Position numbers and translations under genes: made by a program
Source: an uncultured Rhodospirillales bacterium
GTDB taxonomy: Bacteria > Pseudomonadota > Alphaproteobacteria > Acetobacterales > Acetobacteraceae
Assembly: GCA_903844785.1 (NCBI GenBank)
Contig: CAIMVB010000435.1
Location: 1 to 11,689 of the forward strand
DNA: 11,689 bases
Reading direction: 5' to 3'
Shown here: positions 6,011-11,689 of the stretch, piece after piece
Layout: the number at the start of each line of letters is the position of its first letter
Position numbering within the stretch: the first letter of the stretch is position 1
The notes under the pieces: model-generated
The model's input: the letters and a program-made list of their open reading frames with translations, nothing else
Told to the model about the DNA's origin: nothing
Databases searched by the model: none

Positions 6011-6784
6011 ATGAATGCATTATTAAAAGAAAATATCGCGGCCTTTGGGCCGGATATGCCGATTTTATGCTTTCTTCATCTGCCCCGCACCGCCGGTTCC
6101 ACCCTCAACCGCTTGTTGAAATACACTTTCGGGGATCGCGCGATCTTCCATGCCGATCTGCTGGCCGCATATGGCGGGGAAGCCGGGCTCAGCGCCACGC
6201 TGGCCAAGGACAAAGCGCTGTATCAGGGCATGATGATCCTGGCGGGCCATTATGGCGTGGCCCATCCCTTGGTGCGCCAGGCGCCGCGCCCGCTTGGCAT
6301 TGCCGCAGTGCTGCGCCAGCCGGTGGAGCGTATCGTCTCGCTTTATGACTATATCCGCGCCTGCCCGGACCATCCGGAACATGCAGCGCTCAGCCGGCTG
6401 ACGCTGCATCAGGCGATGGATGCCGTGCCGAATTTCGCGGCCCATTGCCGCAACGCGCAATTGCAAACCCTGTTCGGCGCCACGGATCAGCGGGGGATCA
6501 TGGCGGCGTTCAACCGCTACCCTTACTTGCTCGGGCGGATGGACGCGCTGGAGGCTTTTGCACAAAGGCTTTTGGCATCTTTCGGCCTTACCCTGGGCGG
6601 GGCGCTGCCGCGCTTCAATGAAAGGCTGTGCTTGCCTGGGGTGGCGCCGGCGCAGCAGCAGCCTGATTACGCCAGCGCCATGGCGCGGCTGGTGCAAGAA
6701 AACCGGGCCGAGCTTGCTTTCTTTGCGCGACTGCCATCGGTTTTCAGCAGCCGGCCAGTCAAAATCTCGGCAGGGGCGGCCTGA
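6011..6784 (+). CDS. Sulfotransferase-family protein
   Basis: The protein has 257 residues from the ATG at 6011. Near the N-terminus, CFLHLPRTAGSTLNRLL corresponds to the 5'-phosphosulfate-binding loop of PAPS-dependent sulfotransferases (usual form HIPKTAGTTL). VLRQPVERIVSLYDYI at about 100-115 is the 3'-phosphate-binding motif, with Arg102 and Ser110. NAQLQTLFG and a C-terminal helical region follow. Such proteins sulfate polysaccharides, lipids or small molecules with PAPS as donor. The usual loop lysine is arginine here (Arg26), which may change or reduce catalysis. The frame can be opened 20 codons earlier with TTG at 5951, but that segment is AT-rich, hydrophobic and not part of the fold, so the ATG is preferred. 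No polysaccharide genes adjoin it, so the acceptor is unknown. Confidence 0.72.
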   Translation: MNALLKENIAAFGPDMPILCFLHLPRTAGSTLNRLLKYTFGDRAIFHADLLAAYGGEAGLSATLAKDKALYQGMMILAGHYGVAHPLVRQAPRPLGIAAVLRQPVERIVSLYDYIRACPDHPEHAALSRLTLHQAMDAVPNFAAHCRNAQLQTLFGATDQRGIMAAFNRYPYLLGRMDALEAFAQRLLASFGLTLGGALPRFNERLCLPGVAPAQQQPDYASAMARLVQENRAELAFFARLPSVFSSRPVKISAGAA

Positions 6785-6823
6785 AATATTTTCCCTTCCG
6801 CGTCAGGTCGGCTACACACCCCC

Positions 6824-7594
6824 ATGATGCGCCCCCTGCGGAAATCCCTGTTCTTGATCATGCTGCTATTGGCGCCTGCCGGGCTGACCCCGGCGCTGGC
6901 CGTGGAAGCGGTTTATCAGGTGACGCAAACTGGCATCGCGGTGGTGGAAATCACCGCGCGATTTGAAACGCGCCCGGATGGCTATTGGATGCGCTCGGTC
7001 AGCCGGGCTGTGGGTATCGGCCGGCTTTTTGCCCAGCATGAAATCCGTTCCGAAGTGGAAGGCATCTGGCGCGCGGAAGGGGTGGCGCCGCAGCGCTACC
7101 AGGTGGAAGGCAATTGGCGTGGCGATGCCCGGCGCACCGTGCTGCTTTACCGGGAAGGCGTGCCCCAGACCTTGGAATTGGAACCGCCAGAGGGCATCAC
7201 CAATGAACCCGTGCCCTTGCCTGCGCGGCGGGGGTCGATTGATGCTCTTTCCGCCTTTGCCTGGATGTCGCGCATTGTGACGCAAACCGGCGGTTGTGAC
7301 CTTGCTGGGCCGATTTTTGATGGGCGGCGTCGGCTTGATTGGTCTTCCCGCACCATCGGCACAGTGCGGCTTCGCCATGCGGGGCAGGAGGTTGAGGCCC
7401 TGCAATGTGGGCTGGAAAGCCGGCTGGTGGCCGGGATGCGCCATGGCGATGACCGAGCCCGCGCCATGCAGCCACGCCCAGCCACTGCTTGGCTCGCCAA
7501 GGTGGATCAGAGCTTGCCGCCTATCCCGATCCGCGTTGAATTCCCCAGCACTATTTTCGGCACCATGCGCCTGGAATTGCTGCGCCTGAACTAG
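6824..7594 (+). CDS. DUF3108 domain-containing exported protein
   Basis: The protein has 256 residues. A signal peptide is clear: basic start MMRPLRK, hydrophobic core to about residue 20, and probable cleavage after LTPALA (26). The mature part resembles DUF3108. A YQVTQTGIAVVEI strand lies near its start, followed by a repeated beta-strand pattern with Arg/Gly turns (SRAVGIGRLF, RYQVEGNWRG). The family segment IDALSAF (139-145) comes next, then C158 and FDGRRRLDW (165-173), and the C-terminal strand IPIRVEF. Cys158 and Cys195 could form a disulfide. DUF3108 proteins are periplasmic or outer-membrane-facing beta-rich proteins of unknown function. It follows the sulfotransferase by 39 bp without a good ribosome binding site and converges with gph, with 7 bp between the stops. 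Confidence 0.8.
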   Translation: MMRPLRKSLFLIMLLLAPAGLTPALAVEAVYQVTQTGIAVVEITARFETRPDGYWMRSVSRAVGIGRLFAQHEIRSEVEGIWRAEGVAPQRYQVEGNWRGDARRTVLLYREGVPQTLELEPPEGITNEPVPLPARRGSIDALSAFAWMSRIVTQTGGCDLAGPIFDGRRRLDWSSRTIGTVRLRHAGQEVEALQCGLESRLVAGMRHGDDRARAMQPRPATAWLAKVDQSLPPIPIRVEFPSTIFGTMRLELLRLN

Positions 7595-7601
7595 CGGCTT
7601 T

Positions 7602-8249
7602 TCAGCCTAATAATGCCCTGAGCGCCGCTACATCCGCCGCAATTGGTGCATCGCCCGCCATATGGTGCGGCCCATAGCCCCAGCCTGCGAAAATGGCGCG
7701 CACCCCGGCGCCGCGCGCGGCCAGAATGTCATTGGCGTGATCGCCGATCATCACCGCGCTTTCAGGCAGCGCGCCGGCGGCGGCAAGGGTAGCGCGCAAA
7801 TGGCCGGGATCGGGTTTGCGCACGGGGAAACTATCGCCCCCGCCTAGCGCGCTGAAATGCCCATCCAGCCCAAGCCCCGCCAGCAGCACCCGCGCCGCGC
7901 CTTCGGGCTTATTGGTGCAAACCGCCAAACGCCAACCGGCCCCGCGCAGCAGCCCAAGCAATTCCGGAATGCCATCAAAAGCGCGGGTCAGCACAGCCGC
8001 ATTCGCTTCATAATCCGCCATGAAGGCGGCATGGCTTGCTTCATCCAGCGCCATGTTACGCGCGGCGAAAGCGCGTTCCAGCAAAACGCGCACGCCATCG
8101 CCGATCATCCCGATAACCTCGGCGCGGGCAAAACCGGGCAGGCGCTTTTGCGCCATCAACCGATCAAGGGCGGCATGGATATCGGGCGCGCTATCCACCA
8201 GCGTGCCATCCAGATCAAACACCGCGCATGGAGGCTGAGCTTCACGCAT
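7602..8249 (-). CDS. gph: Phosphoglycolate phosphatase, HAD superfamily
   Basis: This 215-residue Gph-like HAD phosphatase removes the phosphate from 2-phosphoglycolate in the cytoplasm. All HAD motifs are present. Motif I is AVFDLDGTLVDS with nucleophile Asp12 and acid Asp14. Thr112 in VCTNKPEG is motif II, Lys145 in RKPDPGHL motif III, and IGDHANDI with Asp170 and Asp174 motif IV. The alpha-helical cap lies at about 20-95, as in Gph. The frame stays open for 57 further codons upstream, but that stretch is basic, lies inside the DUF1178 gene and has no family likeness. The start is therefore placed at the ATG giving MREAQPPCAVFDLDG. That ATG overlaps the end of the DUF1178 gene by 8 bp, suggesting translational coupling. 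A related HAD phosphatase with another substrate is possible. Confidence 0.88.
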   Translation of the reverse strand: MREAQPPCAVFDLDGTLVDSAPDIHAALDRLMAQKRLPGFARAEVIGMIGDGVRVLLERAFAARNMALDEASHAAFMADYEANAAVLTRAFDGIPELLGLLRGAGWRLAVCTNKPEGAARVLLAGLGLDGHFSALGGGDSFPVRKPDPGHLRATLAAAGALPESAVMIGDHANDILAARGAGVRAIFAGWGYGPHHMAGDAPIAADVAALRALLG

Positions 8250-8757
8250 CGGTTGGCGGCACCCAGGGGATGTGCCCAATTTCGATCCCTTCTTCGCGCA
8301 GCGCTTCGGCTTCATCTTCGCTGGCTTCACCGAAAATGCCGCGGGCTTCAGCTTCGCCATGATGGATCTTGCGCGCTTCTTCGGCGAAATCCGCGCCGAC
8401 ATAATCGCAATTCTTTTCAATTTCCGTCCGCAAGTGCCGCAGCATGGCGCGGAGTTCCGCCGGCATGGCAGCCAAGGCGGCGGCGGGGGGGGCAGGGGGC
8501 TGACCAGCGGGCGGACCCGCAGGCGGTGAGGGCGCGGTTTCAGCCACGGTCACGGTGGGCGCTTCCGGCTTGGCATTACGCGCCGGGCGGCCCTTTTTCG
8601 GGATGGCCGGGGCCATCAGGCGCTTGACCACTTTCGTTGGGCCGCAATGGGGGCATTCCACAAGCCCCACCGCCGCCAGCTTATCGAAAGCCGCGCTATC
8701 CTTGAACCAGCCGTCAAATTCATGCGCCTGATCGCAGCGCAATTCGTAGCGGATCAT
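8242..8757 (-). CDS. DUF1178 family protein
   Basis: This 171-residue protein is recognised as DUF1178 by its N-terminus MIRYELRCDQAHEFDGWFKD, followed by VECPHCG and KRLMAPAIP. Cys8, Cys35 and Cys38 (with His12 or His37) look like a small zinc ribbon. A linker rich in Pro and Ala (about 62-93) separates it from a helical C-terminal domain (AELRAMLRHLRTEIEKNCDYVG, then GEAEARGIFGEAS and IPWVPP), also typical of the family. The function is unknown; it is cytoplasmic and common in alphaproteobacteria. The linker is encoded over a run of eight C on the coding strand (8485-8492). It is co-directional with gph, overlapping it by 8 bp. AGGG lies 10 bases before the ATG, and a CIRCE-like inverted repeat lies 46 bp upstream. 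Confidence 0.88.
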   Translation of the reverse strand: MIRYELRCDQAHEFDGWFKDSAAFDKLAAVGLVECPHCGPTKVVKRLMAPAIPKKGRPARNAKPEAPTVTVAETAPSPPAGPPAGQPPAPPAAALAAMPAELRAMLRHLRTEIEKNCDYVGADFAEEARKIHHGEAEARGIFGEASEDEAEALREEGIEIGHIPWVPPTDA

Positions 8758-8803
8758 GCCGCCATCACCCTGTTATCGCCCCAAATGGTCATCGCCATGT
8801 AAT

Positions 8804-8830
8804 CTGGCACTCCCGCGCGCCGAGTGCCAG
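8804..8830. promoter_or_regulatory. CIRCE-like inverted repeat (possible HrcA operator) upstream of DUF1178-gph
   Basis: CTGGCACTC (8804-8812) and GAGTGCCAG (8822-8830) form a perfect 9-bp inverted repeat around exactly 9 bases. The known CIRCE operator of the heat-shock repressor HrcA is TTAGCACTC-N9-GAGTGCTAA. Arm length, spacer and the GCACTC/GAGTGC core agree, and seven of nine bases match per arm. It lies 46 bp before the DUF1178 start and 45 bp after the RTX stop. A terminator hairpin for the RTX gene is an alternative, but no T-run follows on the minus strand. No groES, groEL or hrcA gene is in the window. Confidence 0.5.
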
Positions 8831-8875
8831 GGGGTGGCAGCGCGGGATTTGGGCGAAAGGCCAGGGCGAGAGGGT

Positions 8876-11689
8876 TCAGCGGAGCGCTTTTTGGGCCTTT
8901 CCGGTTTGCCGCAGTTCTTCTGCCCTAAGCGCGATGCGTCCATGGATTTCAATCAGCTTCAGGCCCTGGCGCAGCACGGGCAGGCAGGCGCGATCATCAT
9001 ATTGCCCTTGCGAACGCCCGGCTTCGAAATCCAGAAACAGCCCGGTCAGCGCTGCATTGTTGAAAGCATTCCGGTTGCCATCATCCAGATAGCTTTCAGA
9101 CCAGGTGCCTTCAGACAGCAACAACCCATGCGCTTCCAATTCCAGGTGGAAGTAGCGCACGCGCCGGCACCAGCTTTCCTGAATAATGCTACTGCCATTC
9201 AGCAAATGCTTCGCAGGGATCAAATGCCCATCAATTTCCATCGCGTGATCGGGGCTGACGCGTAAATTGCGCGCCGGCATGCCGGGCGCCAGCGCGCCAG
9301 CCTTGATCAGAATAGGCGCGGACTTCGCCGCCATGGCGGCACTGCGCGGCACGGCCACATCCAGGAAGCCGACCCAACGGAGAGGTTCAAACCCGGCCTG
9401 GCCATTCCGCATGGCCAGCACCATGTCACCAGCGCGGAGGTTTTCTACCGAAGCTTCGCCATTGGGTGTCACAATGCGTGTGCCTTCCGCGAAGCAGACA
9501 ATGTCTTCCCAGCCGTAGGTGTAAACAGTGTCACTGCCCCGCTGGTAGGTGATCCATGGATTACCACCAGGCCCGTTCGTATCTATCGGCCCAGATCTCC
9601 AGCCTAAGCCAAGGTTCAGCACGTCAAAATCAGTGCCTGAAGCCGTGTCAGAGACCGGCCCCCCGATCAGTGTCAGATTACCGGTACCACCCGATTCACC
9701 CCAGTTAAAGGTATCATTGCCAGCACCGTAATCCAGCCAATCATTGCCGCCGTTTGAGCCCAACGAATCCGCGCCATTGCCACCAATCAGCGTATTGGCG
9801 CTGCCATTGCCGATCAGCGTATCGTCGAAGTCGCTGCCGATGACGCCTTCAAAATTGTTGAGGGCATCACTGCCGCCACCACCGGTTGGGCTGCCGCCGC
9901 CGCTGTCAGAGAGCTGAACGTCAACTGCCGAGGCTGCACTGGCATAGCTGGCGAAGTCATTGCCATCGCCGCCATCAAGCCGGTCATCACCCTGGCCGCC
10001 ATCCAGCGTGTCATTGCCGAGGCTTCCCAAAAGCGTATCTGTGCCGTCACCACCAATAATGGTGTCGTGACCTGCGCCGCCATCAAGGCAGTCATTCCCG
10101 CCACGGCCATTCAGCGTGTCAGCGCCATCAAGACCGGATAGCCAGTTGTCATTGGCATCACCGGCAAGATCATCCGTGAAATTGCTGCCAACGACGTTTT
10201 CAATGTTTTCGAGGACGTCCTCGCTACCCCCGTAGGCGGTTTGATCTTCCAGATCCACGGTAACGCCGTGGTCCGGTACATATGAGTAGGTGACAAGGTC
10301 AATGCCATTGCCGCCGATCAGTTCGTCATTACCTGCGCCACCCTGCAGGGTATCATTTAATTCACCACCCAACAGACGATCATCACCAGCGCCGCCAGCT
10401 ACCGAGTCATTGCCGTCTTCGCCGATGAAAGTGTCATCGCCATTGCCGGCAGTAAAAGTATCATCGCCATTGCCAGCAGTGAATTCATCATTGCCATTGC
10501 CACTGATCACATAATCATTGGCATTACCACCGGTTACAACGCGGTCTTCCCCGTTGCCAGCGACCGTCGCCTCACCACGATCCGATAGCACGACCTCAAG
10601 GCTTGAGAAGCTGGAGATCCCACCTTCGTCAAAGACCAGCGAATTCACCAGATCGATCGTGACAGTGACACCAAAGCCCCTGAAATCGCCAACATCCTCA
10701 CCGTCACCACCAAGGAGCGTGTCGTTACCGGCGCTGCCGGCTAGCGTGTCATTGCCATTGCCACCATCAAGCACATTGGCAATGTCATTGCCGATAAGGC
10801 TATCATTGCCATCGCCGCCGAGCGCATTCTCAATATTGCTGAGCGCATCATTGCCGTGCGCGCCTGCGCTACTGCCGGCACCCAGGTCAACAGTGATGGC
10901 ATCTGAGGCGCCGGCATAGCTGGCCCAATCGGTGCCATCACCGCCATTCAGCGTGTCATCGCCAAGGCCACCCAGCAGCGTGTCATTGCCATTGCCGCCG
11001 CTCAGTTCATTGGCAATACCGCTGCCGATAATGCTGTCATTACCAGCACCGCCCAAGGCGTTTTCGAAATTACTAAGCGCATCATTACCATGCGCCCCAG
11101 CGCTGCTGCCCGTACCAAGGTCAATGGTGACAGCGCCTGTGGCCGTGGCGTAGCTGGCCAAATCCGTGCCGTTGCCACCATCCAGCGTGTCATCACCCAG
11201 GCCACCCAGCAGCGTGTCATTGCCATTGAGGCCACTCAGTTGATTGGCAATGTCATTGCCGACGATGCTGTCATTTCCATCGCCGCCGAAGATATTCTCG
11301 AAATTGCGGAGAACATAATCGTCAGACGCCCCCTCGGCGTTGCCCTGGTCAAGATCAATGGTGAGCGCATTGGTTGAGCCGGCAAAGCTGACGATATCCG
11401 TGCCATTACCACCATCCAGCGTGTCATTACCCGGGCTAAGTACTAAGGTGTCATTGCCATCCCCGCCGGCGAGAGAATCATCGCCTGTATCACCAAACAG
11501 GCTGTCATTACCCTCGCCACCGTCCAGCGTATCGGCACTATCACCGCCATTCAGCGTGTCGTTGCCATCACCCCCGGCCAGGCTGTCATCGCCATTCCCG
11601 CCTGCGAGATCATCATCGCCAAGGCCGCCATCCAGCGTGTCATTGCCATTGCCGCCGGCAAGGCTGTCATCGCCTGTATCACCGAACAG
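8876..11689 (-). CDS. RTX calcium-binding repeat protein with C-terminal Hint domain (N-terminus outside window)
   Basis: The frame is open from the right edge to the stop at 8876, giving 937 residues without a true start. The first 660 or so residues are RTX nonapeptides of GGxGxDxLx type, e.g. GGNGNDTLLGGLGDDTL. These bind Ca2+ and fold as parallel beta-rolls in proteins secreted by type I systems. Interspersed are segments of SYAxxxxAVTVDLG...DALSNIENAxG type, found in large RTX proteins. Residues 732 to about 880 form a Hint_2-like domain: CFAEGTRIVTPNG with Cys732, NLRAGDMVLA, SPDHAM, LIPAKHLLNG and ESYLDDGNR. The last 60 residues hold a short basic helical tail. The protein is probably exported and may act as an adhesin or matrix protein; self-processing at Cys732 is possible. 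No type I secretion genes lie in the window. An internal TTG at 11161 is not a start. Confidence 0.9.
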   Translation of the reverse strand: MFGDTGDDSLAGGNGNDTLDGGLGDDDLAGGNGDDSLAGGDGNDTLNGGDSADTLDGGEGNDSLFGDTGDDSLAGGDGNDTLVLSPGNDTLDGGNGTDIVSFAGSTNALTIDLDQGNAEGASDDYVLRNFENIFGGDGNDSIVGNDIANQLSGLNGNDTLLGGLGDDTLDGGNGTDLASYATATGAVTIDLGTGSSAGAHGNDALSNFENALGGAGNDSIIGSGIANELSGGNGNDTLLGGLGDDTLNGGDGTDWASYAGASDAITVDLGAGSSAGAHGNDALSNIENALGGDGNDSLIGNDIANVLDGGNGNDTLAGSAGNDTLLGGDGEDVGDFRGFGVTVTIDLVNSLVFDEGGISSFSSLEVVLSDRGEATVAGNGEDRVVTGGNANDYVISGNGNDEFTAGNGDDTFTAGNGDDTFIGEDGNDSVAGGAGDDRLLGGELNDTLQGGAGNDELIGGNGIDLVTYSYVPDHGVTVDLEDQTAYGGSEDVLENIENVVGSNFTDDLAGDANDNWLSGLDGADTLNGRGGNDCLDGGAGHDTIIGGDGTDTLLGSLGNDTLDGGQGDDRLDGGDGNDFASYASAASAVDVQLSDSGGGSPTGGGGSDALNNFEGVIGSDFDDTLIGNGSANTLIGGNGADSLGSNGGNDWLDYGAGNDTFNWGESGGTGNLTLIGGPVSDTASGTDFDVLNLGLGWRSGPIDTNGPGGNPWITYQRGSDTVYTYGWEDIVCFAEGTRIVTPNGEASVENLRAGDMVLAMRNGQAGFEPLRWVGFLDVAVPRSAAMAAKSAPILIKAGALAPGMPARNLRVSPDHAMEIDGHLIPAKHLLNGSSIIQESWCRRVRYFHLELEAHGLLLSEGTWSESYLDDGNRNAFNNAALTGLFLDFEAGRSQGQYDDRACLPVLRQGLKLIEIHGRIALRAEELRQTGKAQKALR
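9062..9496 (-). other. Hint (hedgehog/intein, Hint_2-like) domain at the RTX protein C-terminus
   Basis: The domain begins at the Cys codon 9496-9494 in IVCFAEGTRI, the position of the catalytic first residue in Hint domains. SPDHAM, with His encoded at 9247-9245, matches the block-B histidine region. The run from LIPAKHLLNG to ESYLDDGNR is typical of the bacterial Hint_2 type. No terminal His-Asn splice motif is evident at the end, so full protein splicing is unlikely, whereas N-S acyl shift and cleavage is possible. Boundaries are approximate. Confidence 0.75.
10431..10538 (-). repeat. 27-bp tandem repeats encoding RTX nonapeptides
   Basis: About four units of 27 bp follow each other without gaps. 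The two at 10431-10457 and 10458-10484 are nearly identical and encode TAGNGDDTF-type nonapeptides; the next two have diverged. They are part of the RTX coding sequence and would be a site for slippage in whole-nonapeptide steps. Confidence 0.65.
10697..11398 (-). repeat. Three tandem 234-bp (78-residue) modules in the RTX gene
   Basis: Three contiguous units of exactly 234 bp lie at 11165-11398, 10931-11164 and 10697-10930. Each begins with D-[ILW]-[AV]-S-[FY]-A, runs through a xxTxDL strand and a NxENxxGG turn, then GNDS-[IL]-[IV]-G and several nonapeptides. By hand count the second and third units share about 58 of 78 residues, including the run SSAGAHGNDALSN. The first unit is more diverged in its first half. 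A further motif, LFGDTGDDSLAGG, occurs at 11689 and again at 11500, so the repeats probably continue beyond the edge. Confidence 0.8.

Noticed and set aside
6065..6697. 210-codon minus-strand frame antisense to the sulfotransferase
   Set aside because: The product is rich in Arg, Gln and His without recognisable motifs, while the plus strand carries both sulfotransferase motifs.
5798..6784. tRNA-Val as attachment site of an integrated element carrying the sulfotransferase
   Set aside because: The sulfotransferase lies on the 5' side of the tRNA, while integration normally uses the 3' end. No integrase or duplicated tRNA 3' fragment is seen.
8250..8420. 57-codon N-terminal extension of gph
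   Set aside because: It is a Lys/Arg-rich out-of-frame reading of the DUF1178 C-terminus; Gph family proteins begin only a few residues before the DLDGT motif.
10518..10919. Ser/Pro/Leu-rich plus-strand frames across the RTX region (also 10290-10514 and 10932-11153)
   Set aside because: Their low-complexity composition is simply the complement of the repeated Gly/Asp/Asn codons of the RTX repeats.
9700..11689. CRISPR-like regular repeats
   Set aside because: The periods are multiples of 27 bp inside one open reading frame and encode GGxGxDxLx nonapeptides; there are no unique spacers between identical repeats.
2..11689. A shared calcium system linking the EF-hand protein and the RTX protein
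   Set aside because: The two genes are about 8 kb apart on opposite strands with unrelated metabolic genes between them; calcium binding by both is the only connection.

Overview
The window reads as GC-rich alphaproteobacterial chromosome, most likely an Acetobacteraceae member (Roseomonas-like). This is inferred from codon use, from the set of conserved alphaproteobacterial families (DUF1178, DUF3297, DUF3108, Gph) and from the RTX protein with a C-terminal Hint domain. No ribosomal or other marker gene is present to fix the taxon. Most of the window is compactly packed metabolic and housekeeping sequence; the accessory-looking part is the right end.

Left part (1-3183): a four-EF-hand calcium-binding protein, probably cut by the window edge, faces a minus-strand HpcH/CitE-type CoA-ester lyase. 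Next, also on minus, comes a two-gene unit for periplasmic sulfite oxidation: a Tat-exported molybdenum sulfite dehydrogenase followed 7 bp later by its small c-type cytochrome. A hairpin lies just after the cytochrome gene, and a perfect 10-bp inverted repeat sits directly ahead of the sulfite dehydrogenase ribosome binding site.

Middle part (3313-7594): an aldo/keto reductase, a convergent DUF3297 small protein, an acyl-CoA dehydrogenase of the isovaleryl/long-chain type, a minus-strand tRNA-Val(CAC) with a recognisable promoter, a sulfotransferase-like protein starting in an AT-rich patch, and an exported DUF3108 protein.

Right part (7602-11689): a minus-strand pair, DUF1178 protein and phosphoglycolate phosphatase, whose reading frames overlap by 8 bp. 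Upstream of the pair is a perfect inverted repeat with the geometry and core of a CIRCE (HrcA) heat-shock operator. Beyond it a large RTX (glycine/aspartate nonapeptide) protein fills the rest of the window and runs off the right edge. It contains three tandem 78-residue modules and ends in a Hint (hedgehog/intein) domain with an intact catalytic cysteine.

There is no phage, IS, CRISPR or toxin-antitoxin module here. The items most worth a second look are the RTX-Hint protein, the CIRCE-like element in an unexpected place, and the inverted repeat ahead of the sulfite dehydrogenase.
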